A stretch of 64,000 nucleotides of DNA, from the NCBI RefSeq assembly GCF_014905175.1, contig NC_057793.1, forward strand, positions 7,378,001 to 7,442,000, read 5' to 3'. The DNA comes from Aphidius gifuensis. Its lineage: Eukaryota; Arthropoda; Insecta; Hymenoptera; Braconidae. Below, piece after piece: positions 39,132-52,400 of the stretch. Every line of letters begins with the position of its first letter. Position 1 is the first letter of the stretch. The notes below the pieces were generated by a model that was not told the origin of the DNA, ran no database searches, and was given only the letters and a program-made list of their open reading frames with translations. A program made the translations under genes and the position numbers.

Positions 39132-41277
39132 CTATGTATAATCAACAATTGATGATAAAATTGGTAAATCATTGGGTCTTGGATGTGGTGGTGGTGTTGG
39201 TGGTATTGATGATTCATTTGCTTCTCTTAAATTCATAACAATTGATGATATACTTGCACTTATACGAGAATTTCTTGTTGGCATTTTAATTGTCTCATAG
39301 CCACCATCACCACCATCACCACCATAATAATCATCATTATAAATTTTTCTTCTTCTTTCAAGTGGTGTTAAATATGTATCTGTATTATTTATTTTTTTAA
39401 TTCTAACACGTTTATTATTTTCATCATATTTAATACCCTTTGACAATGCCAAAGCTTTTATGTTTTTATTTTTAATCATTATAACTTTTTTACTACCTTT
39501 TAACAAAGTTGGATATTTTCTAACTAAAAAAAAACCACAAACTCCACCAATTATATAAAAAAATATATTAAATGATATTATCAATGTCCATACAATTGGT
39601 TTATCAGAATTCATTAACCAATTTTCTTGATAATTTGATTTTGTATTTAATTCTAAACAATTTAAATAATTATCAATTGTATTATTATCTAATACACAAA
39701 ATTTATAATCAGAATCATCATCAAAATTATTTAAAATAATTGAATTTTTTAAATTTTTAATACAATTTATTTTTGATGAGATATCAGCTTTAAACCATAT
39801 TAAATTTTTGAATTTTTCATTGTTATTAATATTTATTAGAATGCTATTATTATTTAATTTTTTAATTGAAAAATTATCGTTGTAATTTGGTAGTTTTAAT
39901 TTATTCAATAATGTTAAATTTGGCAGATTTAAATTTTTTATATCATCACATGATATATCAGTATAATTTTCATCAGATGATACTTCAGAGCTTGTTAAAT
40001 TACCACAAAAGCTAGCTTGTTTAAAATTCAAACCAATATTATAATCAGGACTTTTACATTCTGGTATTGTTGAAAATAAATTTGGATTGTTATTCATGAT
40101 ATTTTTTATCCATAAAAATTTACAATCACATTTCCAGGGATTGTCGATCATTGTTATACGTAAATTTGAATTTTTTTTAATTATTGGATTGAATATATTG
40201 GCTGGAAGTGTTGTTAATTGATTATTATTTAAAAAAATTTGTTGAATTTTTGTTGTTGATTTGAAGATGCTGGAATTTATTGTTTTGATATTTGACCAAT
40301 CCATGTAGAGTGATAAAATATTTGGTGTATCGTTGAAAAAGTTATCAGGTAAATTATCAAAATGATTACGTTGAAGTGATAATAATTGTACTTTTGATAG
40401 ATGACAATTTTTCGTCATGTTTATAAATATATTTGTGTTGTTTATTGCGTCATCGAGAACCAAAGTTTCAAGTGTATCAGCAATATTTTCAAATAAATTA
40501 TCATCAACTTGGAGAATTTTATTTTCTTGTATTGACAATGATTGTAAATGATCAAGTTCATTAAATATATATTTTGATAATTTCGGTATTTTTGATTTTA
40601 AAATAATTAAAGATTTTAAATTATCAAAAATTATTGATGAAAATGAATTTTTTTCAATTAACGACAGTTCATTTTCTGCGAATGTTAATGATGATATTGA
40701 GTAATTAGTTGTTAGCCAATTTTTCGTTAATTTTTCATTTGGAAAATGACAATTTTTAAATGTCAAGCTTTTTATTGATTTTTCATCTTTACATTGTGTC
40801 TAGAAAAATTAAAATAAATAAATTACAATGAATAATAGTTGTAGAAATAAAAATGAACTTACTTTAAAATATTTTTCAATAAAAATTGATGCAACTTTAC
40901 CAGGTTTATTTTTAGCTGAAATATATGAACAAATAATTTCATTACAATCAATAATTAAACATGAATAATTGGTTTTTAATAATTCAATTGATTTTTTTTC
41001 ACTGATAAATTGTTCAACACTTTTTCCAACAACTTTTATATTTTTTTTATCAATAAAATTACTGGCTTTTCTCGTGTCAGTCAAATTGATTAATAGAACA
41101 AGAAGAATTCCACAAATTCCAATTACTGTTAATACCTGAATTTTAAACTTCCTGTATATTTAAAAATAATAAATTTTTTTTTAAATAAATATTACTTAAT
41201 TTTATATTATATAAATACCTTTTTTTTAATTTTTTTTTAAAATCATTCCACCAAAAATTAAATAATAAACCTGTCAT
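39132..41277 (-). CDS. Leucine-rich-repeat single-pass membrane protein (3 exons, 671 aa)
   Basis: Exons are 41219-41277, 40863-41151 and 39132-40799; introns are 67 and 63 nt. The start ATG is at 41277, because the upstream frame has no ATG. A basic N-terminus (KKKLKKRKFK) precedes a hydrophobic stretch at about 24-41, which serves as a signal peptide or signal anchor. The ectodomain has irregular leucine-rich repeats (about 150-335), then a C-terminal cap (about 335-382) with NPWKCDCKFLW and paired cysteines, and many N-glycosylation sequons. A transmembrane helix lies at about 518-540. The cytoplasmic tail of about 130 residues contains GGDGGDGGYETIKMP and the proline-rich PPTPPPHPRP. It is probably a cell-surface recognition or adhesion protein. 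I do not recognise a named ortholog; the repeats are divergent and Asn-rich. It lies beside a GPI-type LRR gene on the same strand. Confidence 0.85.
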
Positions 41278-44200
41278 TTTCAATTGACAACAATTTCGTT
41301 TGCTGATCAATGTCAAATGAAATGTAAAAAAAAATAAATTCAATATCTAATTTTGCACATATGTCATACAAATTCTTATCAGTAATAAATTTCAAATCCC
41401 TATTTAAATTTTTTTATCTACAGCCAACATTTAAAATCAATAAATCAGTAAACTCAAAATCAATATAAATAAATTTCTACTGGTTTTTTAAATGCCCTTT
41501 TTTCTTTACCTAATTTTTATATTTATTCATCACTGTAAATACCACATATTATTTAAATATTCAATTTACAAGACCAACATTTAGATATACATTTATCAAT
41601 AATCAATATGAACAATATTTATTTAGGAAATTTTTTTTTTTTTCATCAAGAATTTACGAGAATAAATGTTTTGTATAATATTTTTTTTTTTATACTTAAT
41701 TCAACTTTTACAATAGTTAATTAATTTACAATGACTTGCAAATGTATTAATTAATTTATACTATTTGTATTTGTAAATTTAACATCAATATAACATTTAT
41801 CTATTTTTTTTTTTTCGTTTTTTTTTACTTTTTTTAATTTCACATTTATCCACAACAATATGTATAATAATAAATATCATTTTTTTTTTTTGTATACATA
41901 GATAGTTTTAAAAGATTGTACGACGATGATTAATGAATTGCGAAAAATTTCACACCAACATTAGTAGGTACTAGTTTGTTATTAAACTCAATCGAGCTCA
42001 TATAAATTAATATTATTTTGTAAATCAGTGCTCATTTTAATTCTGTTTTTTAAATTTTTTTCCGCGTGCACATGATTTTTTTTATTTATTTCATTGATTG
42101 AAAGGGGAAATTCGGCATTATTTACTAATTTATAAATTTTCATTCTTGAAAGTCTTAGTCTTATTATCTTACTTTGATTAAAAAAAAAAAATTGTGGTAC
42201 ATATATAGCTGCGTGTAGACACTCATCGGGGCTGCCCGGTTTGTTAAATATATATCTTTTTGTCGTGTTCATACAATAATTGAAAGATGATTGTACAAAA
42301 ATTTTCTAAATTTATCATTAACTTTTACTATCAGTATTATGTAATTATTTTTAATAAATTTTTGCACCCGGGAAGACCTCCAACATCAAATCGATATGTC
42401 TCTTTGTAATTTTTTTTTCACGGGCAAATCTCATTCAATTTTTAAACTAATATTTATGACAATTTAAAACAAAGAAAATGTATTTTAATTTTTAAAAATT
42501 CATTCAGCACATTGTATCGTTTGTTTGAATAAAAAATAATTTGATTTATCCTTCGCTAAAAATTTATTTCATTCGCATTACGTTGATGGATATTTTTTTT
42601 TACGTTTTTTTTTTTTTGAAATAATTATTATTTGATTGATATGCCGCAGGCGAATTTTATGCAATAATAGGGCCAGCATAAAATCGTCATTGGCGTATTC
42701 TTTATATTGAAAAAAAAAAAAAAATTAATAGTATTGATAAAAATATTTTTACAGCCACACAATAAATCGAAAATATTTTATAAATTTTCATAATAGCACA
42801 CACACACAACTTTATTAACAGCTAATAAAATTATCTAAAAAATTTTTTTTATATTATTAATAATTTATCTAACAAGTTTTATTAATTTTTAAATTTTTTC
42901 CAATCGTCATTTGGTACTTTTGAAGATATGTATATGATTTTTATGGTCAAGATTTTTCTACTGTCACACTAAACGTATTTTTATTTTTTTTTTTTCAAAT
43001 ATATACTTGTATATAATAGCTTTTCTATTTTGATAGTCAAATAAATTGATATGTATATTAGTTAATATTAATATTTTTTTATACTTTCTTCAATTAAATT
43101 CGAGTAGTTAATTAACATGAAGTCGGAGGCGACCGGGCACTTGTTAAAAATATCAATATTATCTAGCATTTTTCATGGTTGTGATCGATAGATAAAAGAA
43201 TTTTTTTTTCAAATAAAAATATATGTATTTTGAAAGTCAATTTATCAGAAACTAATGTATTTTTTATTTTTTTATTTTTGAGGAGGTAGTCATTGTTAAT
43301 CACAATTATGATTGAAATTTTTATTCGTTTTTTTTCTATTGGTCTCTTTGATCACAAGAAAATTAAAAAAAACACAAGTTGTCTATGATCACACCATGAA
43401 ATTATTTTATATTTTTTATCAATTAACATTTAAAATCTATGTTTTTTTTAATAACATGTGCTTAATTAAAATATATATATCAACATGATATGGTGCAGTT
43501 TAATTTGTGCATTTTTAAATATCTAATAATTTCTTAAAATTTTTATTTTACGATATTTGCTAATTTTCTTTTAATAAATTCAAGTGCTTTTCACGTTTTC
43601 AACTTTTAAAATTTTCTTTTTTATATAAAGATGTGATAAATAAAAAATAATACGTAGATAAATAATCATTCAAATAATTTAAATGAATTTTTAAAAAATT
43701 GTCAACTTCCTGTTGAATTACGTTTTATAAATTTCATGTCATTATGTAATTTAACGTGTGAGTCAAAACAAAATTTACATTAATAAATTTCAATAAAAAG
43801 TTGATTAGTGTTTTTTAAAAAAAAACATTTATTTACCCTTTGGTAAATTTTTTAATACTGTTATTGAATTAATTAAAAAATATTATGAAAATTTAAATGA
43901 AATGAAAAGAAAAATTCTCAAGAAGCCGTGTAAAAAACTTGAGAATTTTTATTTTCATTTCAGTTTGTTAAAGATAAAAAAGAAAATTTTTAAAAAAATA
44001 GTTGAAACGTGTCTGCATGATATGTATATGAAACCGAGCAACCGGATATATTTAAAAATGAATATTTCTAATTTAAATACTAAATATAATTAAATTTTAA
44101 CAATACTAATTATACAATGTCAAAAGAATGCTTTAAATTCTTGGCAACAATTTGATATGCACCGTTAAATATTTAGATTATTTAATAACACTTTAAATAT

Positions 44201-44450
44201 TATTTAAAAATGATGTTTTTATTTTATTTTTTAATAAAGCAAATTACTTGACCGTCGCTATCGATCAAGAAATTTGCTTCTATTCTACTCTTATTATTAA
44301 AAAAATGTGAACTTTAATTTACTATATTAAAAAATAAAATAAAAAATCATAACATCAAAGAAAACAAGTATAATTTAAAATAAAAAATAAAATGCCTACC
44401 GATTGTCAAAAAATTAATTAAATATGAAAAGTTAATTTAAAATTATCAAT
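41278..44450. other. AT-rich intergenic DNA between the two LRR genes
   Basis: About 3.2 kb without a supportable gene. Slightly GC-richer patches occur near 42060-42250, 42360-42430, 42640-42700 and 43110-43150. A short open frame at 41988-42272 (minus) is not convincing. The promoter of the LRR membrane-protein gene should lie near its right-hand end, just above 41277, but no motif is clear. Confidence 0.45.
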
Positions 44451-47400
44451 TTAAAGAACAAAAGTAAAACTAATAGCAAAAATAAATTGAACAATACTCA
44501 TTAATGGAAATGATATTGAAAAATTTGTCGATGTCATTCTTCCAGCATTTTTTCCAACACATCCCATTCGTTCCAGTGGCATATTTTGAACAGAATATTC
44601 ACGATTTTCAGGTAACATTGTACAAACTGTACGTTTTTTAGCCATTAAATCATCGTCTTTGTCTTCAAGACTTTTTAACCATCCAGGAAACCAGGCTAAA
44701 TCACAAGTGCACAGTAAAGGATTATCTGTAATTTAAAAAAAAAATATTAAAATATCTCATAATACAGTATGACCAAGGTACAAATGATTCTTGTAAATTT
44801 TTTTTTTTCAATAAACAATTGACTCAATAACATGATAAACCGTTTTTGAATAAATTAAAATTATCTTGAATCATTTTACCTTGTTAAACAACATGTGTAT
44901 TATTAATTTACCTGTCAAATCAATCATCCTCAGTGTATCAATAATCTGATATGTTATTTCATCAGGTATATGTACCAATTTGTTATTTTGTAAATTCAAT
45001 GATGACAATGAATTTAAATTTTCAAATACCAACGGTGGCAATACTTTGATTCTACAAGAAAAATATAAAAAAATTTAATATTTAATAATATGTATTATTT
45101 GTTTTATAAATAATAATAATTACAAATTTTTTTGAAGATTTAAAAATGTTATTGAATCTCCATAGCCAGTAAATACATCCTCCGGTAATATTGTTATGTT
45201 GTTCGATCTCAAATCTAAATGACGTAGTCGATGAAGTCGTCTCAATGCATCACTGGGCACTGTATGAAGATTATTATCACCAAGTCTTAGATACTGTAGA
45301 TTTTCTATTGATAAAAAAAACAAGCAAAAATAAAAAAATTGTTATATAAATATTGTAAGTAAACAAACAACCCTGAATTGTCCCTGCAAATTAATTGCTA
45401 AACGTTAAACAATGACAAACAAAAGTAGAAAAAAAAAATGAATAAAAACTGCATCAATGTCGTTTATAATTAATGAAATATTTATATTATTTTTTCATAT
45501 TTATTTTTCAAGTATCATTTAATAATTCAGATTAATTAATTTTCATTTTTCATAATTAAATTAAAAATATAAATATTGAATAAATGTTTAATATTTGATT
45601 ATTGATTGGTGATTTTTTAAAATCAATTTTACATTGATAATTATGTTTTTTAATTATTTATATATTATCTAATAAAAAAACTTACCCTCGAGACCTATAA
45701 ATGCATCAGGATCGACATGTGTTATCTGATTTCCATCAAGCTCCAGTGAATTTAATAATGTCATATGTGAAAATACTCGTGCTGGCACTTCACGTATCTG
45801 ATTGTGTGCCAGAACCAACGAGTCAAGGCTTTTTAAACCTAAACATAAATATTAATTATTATTAAAAATTATTTATATATTTTTCTTATTCACTATTTTT
45901 ATCAGGACAAAAAAAAATTAACTCTCAACTGCGTACACATATTTTATTTTTAACATTAATCATTTGTTAAAAAATTTTTATAAAATCTCATTAACATTTT
46001 CATGATATATAATTTAAATAATAATAAAAAAAATTAACTATTGTTTAATTAGTAAATATCATCAGTTAAATAACTTAATTGGTATTTAATTTTTGAGGTG
46101 TTATAAAATTATTTTAATAATCTTTACTTTAGTTAAATAATTATCACAATTATTCGCAGTTAATAATTAAACAAATACTGATTAATATGTAGGCTTTTAA
46201 TTTATTATCATAATGACTTTATGCTACGGAGTATTGCAACTTTTTTTTACGACTGTTTGAGCAATTATTGAAACAATGAAAATGATAGGGTCGAAAGCCG
46301 TTAGCCATTATTCTCTTAATTCTTTTACCTCATTTTCATAATATTTTTTTTATTATTATTCAGACATTTTAACGACTAGAATGCAATTTTACATGAATAT
46401 TCATATTATTATTATTATTAAAATATATAATTCAAGGTAAATTGTTTTACCATATTTTTAAGTTATTGCAATTTTTTTATTTTTCATTTTTCTTCTTCTT
46501 TATTTCATGTAAAATAAGCATGATAAAATTTTTGATTAAGTATTGCATTTTAAAACAAAAGAAATTTTGAATAATAAAGTTTTTAATGAATTTTTTTTTA
46601 AAACAATATAAAGAAACATTGTTTTACATAATGACTGAAACAAGAACAAAAAAAGGATGATAAAAAAAAAAAAAAAAAGTTTTAATTATTTTTTGGAAAT
46701 TCTAATTATTTTTAAAAAAATATTTTAAATAATAAATTTTTCGATGAATAAAAACAGATGATTAAAAACTAATTTTAGAGTTTTAAAATTAAATTATTAT
46801 TATATTTTTAAATAAGAGTAGTGAAATTATATTTTAGTATACTTGTGGGTCTTGTGAGTGACCTTTGACCCAGATGAAATGTGCAACGTCTGGGGTCAAT
46901 TCACTTGATGACTGTGTGGGATTCTGCAAAACGTTTTCTGACGATTTATTTTATTTTTTAATTTTATTTTATATGTCTGTTGTTTTTTTTTTTTTTTTTA
47001 TATTATTTTTGTTCTTTCAAATAGTCTATTCACGTCGTTTCGGAAATTGGAAAACCTGAGATTCCCCAGGTACAATTTTCTTTAGACACTTGATTTTAAT
47101 TTAAATAAATATTTGTCTATAGATAAAAGCAAATAAAATTATATTTACCTTCAAAATCACCTTCTTGAATTTTTGTTATTTTATTTTCTTGTATTTCTAA
47201 TTTTTTTAATACATCCAATGATGATAGCGCTGGTGTTGGTACACTTGTTAATAAATTACCACCCAAATTTAAACGTTTCAATTTACGACTGAAATAAATG
47301 AAAAAAAATTAACCAATTATTTTTATTATAATAATGTGAATGTTAATTAATAATATTAAACTAACTCATCAAGACCAGTGAATGCATCTGGATCAATATT

Positions 47401-48021
47401 TGATATTTTATTTTCATATAAATTTAAAATTTCCAGTGTATCAAGACCAGCAAATGAACGAGCACGTAAATCTTTAATTTTATTTCTATTTAAATTTAAA
47501 ATAATAAGAGAATGTAAATTTGTCAATGCTGGTGATGGAACTAGGCTCAATGAATTTTGTGATAAATCAAGTTGAGTCAATCCTTTTCCTAAATAAACAT
47601 AAATATTTTTAAAATTAGTATTTTTATTATTAAAATTTAAACAAATAATAATAATTAAATATTTACCAATTGAACTTAATGAACTTTCTTCAACTGCTGC
47701 TAGACTACTATTGTGAATAGTTAAATGTTGTACAACTAAACCAAGAAATATAAAACCTTGTAATTTTGGTAAATTATTATGTCGAAGTTTTAAATAAAAT
47801 ATAACAGTATTTTGTTGTTCTTTAAGTGCAGTCATAGCACTATTAATATGTCCATGATCAGTAAAATCACATATAATATCAAGACCCAATTTTTTAACTG
47901 AACATGAACATGGTCTTATTGATAAATGTGATGGACAACGTTGCATTGTCTGGGCAAATATTTTACAAACCATAAATATTAATAATATCCAAAAAAATTG
48001 CCATATTTTTGTGCTCAACAT
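44451..48021 (-). CDS. Secreted, probably GPI-anchored leucine-rich-repeat protein (7 exons, 488 aa)
   Basis: Exons are 47667-48021, 47366-47588, 47149-47288, 45686-45838, 45124-45304, 44912-45051 and 44451-44725, all joined in frame with GT donors and AG acceptors. A signal peptide covers about residues 1-24. An N-terminal cysteine cap follows (CPSHLSIRPCSCSV, with the partner Cys in DIICDF). Then come about eleven regular 24-residue repeats (for example LTQLDLSQNSLSLVP) and a C-terminal cap beginning DNPLLCTCDLAWFPGWL. The extreme C-terminus is hydrophobic (about 470-488) with no basic tail after it, preceded by small residues, which is typical of GPI attachment. It resembles the broad insect group annotated as chaoptin-like, connectin-like or oplophorus-luciferin non-catalytic-subunit-like LRR proteins; the exact ortholog is uncertain. 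Role: cell-surface or extracellular recognition (inferred). Intron 3 is long (1.3 kb) and has no other gene. Confidence 0.9.
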
Positions 48022-48760
48022 TTTGAATATAATAAATTAAAAATAATAATTTTTTTTTTATATATTTTTTATATTTTTAATCTATATTATTTTATTTATT
48101 ATTATTTTAAACTTTTCTCGTTGGATCAGTTTTCCTGCTACTTTTTTAGATACTCAATCATTTTTATTTTTTATTAAATTTTGTTTTTTTTCTTTTCCAC
48201 TATTTCTTCGTAACGAGTTTTTTTTTCTTTTGCTGGTTTTCAATCACTCGTGTAAACGTCTGAAACAGATTTATTTCACCACAATATTATTGTCATTATT
48301 CAATTTTCAAATCAAACTAGCGAAATAGCAAAAAAATTAAATTAAATATTATTTTACATTTTTAATAAATAAAATTATATAAACACACAAAAAGAAAATT
48401 ATTTTCTTGATAAAAAAAAATTACAGCACATTTTTTATTTCACATTGACAAGGCAGGATATTATTTTCTATATACTTTGGAAATTGCCTATGAAATTTCA
48501 ATCAATATTATTAATTTTTTCAACTATTAAATAATAATAGTAAATGTATTTTAGTAACATTTTTAATATAATACATTTATTCCAAAATAAAATAATATCA
48601 AAATATATTGTAAGTTAGATAGATACTGATTTTAAACATTTGTCGACTTGTTCCCGTTATAGTATCATCAATTCTCTTGTATCCCATCTAATGGACGACT
48701 TCCGGTTTTAGTCAGTATCATGCTTTTACAAGTCGTCATAAAAATCCATCTCTCTCTTTA
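48022..48760 (-). promoter_or_regulatory. Upstream region of the GPI-type LRR gene
   Basis: The first 200 bp are T-rich. A GC-richer block at about 48635-48760 carries a consensus ETS-type site ACCGGAAGT on the minus strand (48698-48706). It also has an 8-bp inverted repeat, cgacttgt near 48643 and acaagtcg near 48729. Together these suggest a promoter or enhancer with a 5' untranslated exon between it and the ATG. Activity is inferred. Confidence 0.3.
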
Positions 48761-51700
48761 TCATTATTTGCCAAATAAAATTTATCCAAAGATATTATTT
48801 TTTTTTTTTAAATTAGTTTAAATAATTCAGTTGAAAAATATCTTGATATATCTTTAAAAATATATTTCATTTCAAGATTAATAATTAACGTAATTTTGTC
48901 TGAGTGCAACTATTGTCTGATTTTTTTATTATTATTTTAAATTATTTACAATGAATAATAAAAAAAAAAATTTATAATAATTTACCTTGGTAATTTGAAT
49001 CAAAGTTGTGTATAGTTTAATTTGCTTTTTATTAATTTTTTTTCTTTTATTTTGTGGTAAGTTGTTGGTTGATTTAAATGTGGGTCAAATTGTTTTTTTT
49101 TTTTTTTTTAAATAATAAACATTGCATAGATGATAGAGTAGTGAGAAGTCATCAATTTTGTTGCTAATGGTAATTCATGTGAATGCTAAGTTCATGTGAA
49201 TCATCCTTTGAAAGTCAATTCTGTATGTTTAAATTAATTCATGCATACCCAAATTATTTGTATGTTGAATGTTACCTCGTTTAATATTCTAACATTACGT
49301 ATGTTAACGACAGCTTTACAATAAACCAATTCTATAAATACATTTACACATATGTAGTGCTTATTGATTAACCACAAAATTCCATTTGTACTTGACATTT
49401 AAATTTCACTTAAAAATATCAATCATACATGGCAATAATATTTTACTCAATAATCAATTTTTTACAACTTTTAAAAATAAATAAAATTCATATTTTTTTT
49501 TCCATTAGAAGTATTAAATGTAAATGTTTAAAATTAAATAGTAAAAATTTTTTTTAAATGTTTAAACAAATATTTACTTTTAATTTCAAATTTTACATGA
49601 TTATTTTTATTTTTTTTAAACATTTTTCAATATTAAAATTTAAAAAAACAAATAGAAAATTTAATTTGACATTTAAAAAATATTTTAAATATTTTTCCAG
49701 TTTATCCAGTATGCTGGAGCTTTTTTTTGCTCGCAAATTTGTAAAATAATAATTGAAGATGAATTTTATTTTCATCACGTATAACGTAAAATCAATTTTA
49801 TTATTATTAGTGATGAAAATAATAATGTGAATGAAAATAAATGATTGAAACAATATTTCAATATTATTTTTAAATAATATATGCATTATAAAATTTAAAA
49901 ACAAATGATATTACATCACGAAAATGAAATTTGATAATTCAACTGATAATATAAACCTGCAACTTATTTTCATTATATTATTTTTTTGACTTAATTTTTT
50001 TTTATGAAATTTTATTCCCAAAAGACTGCGAGTACTGTATTCAACAGTTCACTTCCAATTTTCTTTACAAACGTGAAAATTGAAGGGTAAAAAAAAAATA
50101 TAAAAAAATTTTTGAATAAGAGTAAAGGAATGATCAAACTTGAGGGACGATATGTGCTTTTATTTTCTGTACTTTGCAATTTATACAAATGGTACTCGTC
50201 ATTTTCTCATTCAAGCTCTTTTCCTTCTCTTTACATTATATTTTTTCTTTTACAAATTTTCCGGTAGATGGTAAAAAAAAATTGCTATAACTATATAGAT
50301 TGAATGGAATTTCATTTTTTTTTTTATCATAAAACAATAGTAAGACAAATAGAAAAAAAAACCTTTCAGTTGTCCCCAAGTGAAAAGTATTTTGTCATTA
50401 AATTTCCAATTTTACTTTATTTGTCAATTTTCTTTTTATGTTTATTGTTTTGTGTACGAAAAAACAAAAAATATCTTGAAATATTGAAATAAATTGTAAC
50501 ATTTTTAGCTGTTAAATTTTTTTCTTCTATTTTTTTTTTTCTGAATTATTTTGAAAATTTAATGTGGCAATCAAAATTCTCAAAAATAATATAAAAATTT
50601 TTTAAAAATAAAATTTCAACGTAAATAAAATTCAGCAGTAAAGTAGTATTTTTATTATCAATATTATCCAAATGAAAAATTTATTTTTACATTATCAAAC
50701 TAGAAAAAAATTAACAGTGCTTTTAAATTTTTTTTATTTTTATAATTTCCTTTTATTTTTCATGATAGTTAAATAAGTTTTTTGAGATTTTTATTTTTTA
50801 TTATGTCTGGCTGTTCTATAAAAAAAAAAGAATAAATTATTTAATGAGTATACTTTTGTAAGATTTTTTTTTTCAACTAAAAATTCCCATAGTTCACTCA
50901 AGTAGGTTATTTAAAAATTAAAAAAAAAAGTCTTATAAAGTTTTTATCAAATTTTTCATTCTTACCAAGAAATTAATATATATTTTTTTATCATTTATTT
51001 ATAAATCTACTTATTTGTTTAAATAAATATAGATGAAAAAAAAAAATGAGAATGCCATAAAGCTCTTTTGATGATGATATAAATTTTTTATCTTAATAGA
51101 TTATTTTAATAATAAAAATAGTCTTAATAGACCATGTTAGGATGAACAAAACACATATAGCTATGTATAAATTGTTAAAACAACGGATACTGGTTTAACC
51201 TTAGGGCAAACATTTTCTAGATGATATCAGCTTTATATACATACCTTTAGCCAATATCACCCTCTTTTTATATTTATATTTCTTGTGATATTTAACATAT
51301 TATCCTTTTTACCTTCACCACAAAAAAAATACACCCTGGGATCAATTAAATTTAATAATATTTATGTCATTTAAAATTACTTGTAAATTTTTTTTTTCTA
51401 TTTATTTTTTTTTCCAGAATCGTATATATTTCTTATCGTTGATAGCCACAGTTAAACTTTTAAAATATTAAATACAAAAACCACCATTTGTCTCATTAAA
51501 AAATCAGCAAGTGTTTCTTTTTTTTATTTTTATTTTTTTTGCATTTCAAATAAAATAAAAGAAATATCTACTGAGTGGATAAAAGCTGCAAATAAAATAG
51601 CAAGACATAAAGAATTATATATTAAAAAGCAAAAATAAAAATAATGATGAAAAAAAAATAGGGATCAATACGTATATATATAAAACGATAAACTTTTCTG

Positions 51701-52003
51701 GCTTGAGTCTCAAGGATGTTTTTTTTTGTGCTTGTAAGCTTGTATATATATTTAAAAAAAAATATATTGAACATTTTGTAAACGTGACCTGGCCAAGGGA
51801 CCAAAATATAATACGTGTAAAAAATAAAATATAATTTTTCAAATGTAAAAAATTTTCCTTTTTCTTTTTTTTTTACTACCCTTATATTATCAGACATCCA
51901 TAAAAGATTAACATTATTTTAACCAAACTTCTGGCCAATGTCAAAATAAATAAAATAAAAAAGTTTTAGCTTATCAATTATGAATTTTTTTTTTCTTTTC
52001 TTT
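48761..52003. other. AT-rich intergenic DNA, no gene recognised
   Basis: Runs of A and T dominate. Patches with more G and C lie near 49130-49340, 50130-50200 and 51170-51280. Open frames of 60-100 codons here are rich in Phe, Lys, Ile and Asn, as expected by chance at this base composition. Confidence 0.5.
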
Positions 52004-52400
52004 CATAAAAACGACAGCTGTCATCGATCTCCTGGGCATTTGATTGGTCGACGGTTTTACTGTCTTATTACTTTTTTTATTATTTTTATTTTCTTCAATT
52101 TTTTTTACGAAAACGCATGGATAGATATTTTTAAAATTTATACAGCAAATAGACACAGGTTCCAAGTATTTTCAAAAGAATTTTCAGCGTAGGCCAAGTA
52201 TTATTTTTTGACTTAGAAAATAAACCCTATTTTAAATATTTTATTTTTCAAGATTTTCAAGATTTAATTTTTACAAAAATTCTGCTGAAAAAACGGATTG
52301 GTAGATATTTCTAAAATTTGCTGGGTAACTAGAGACAGGCTTTAACTATTCTCAAAAAAATTCTCATCGTAGGCCAAGCATTATTTATTGTTAAAAAATA
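52004..52400. repeat. Unclassified dispersed repeat, copy 1 (with internal duplication)
   Basis: It begins with ataaaaacgacagctgtcat and contains two diverged versions of one module. The first is at about 52110-52206 and the second at about 52290-52390, each running from an aacg(g/c)atgg-like start through ttttcaaaa to gtaggccaag. A related copy lies at 61146-61415. No open frame or clear terminal inverted repeat was seen. It may be a MITE- or SINE-like non-autonomous element, but the class is unknown. Confidence 0.65.

Noticed and set aside
46865..47059. Plus-strand frame inside intron 3 of the GPI-type LRR gene
   Set aside because: Short, ends in a Phe-rich T run, and no family is recognised; I treat it as intron sequence.
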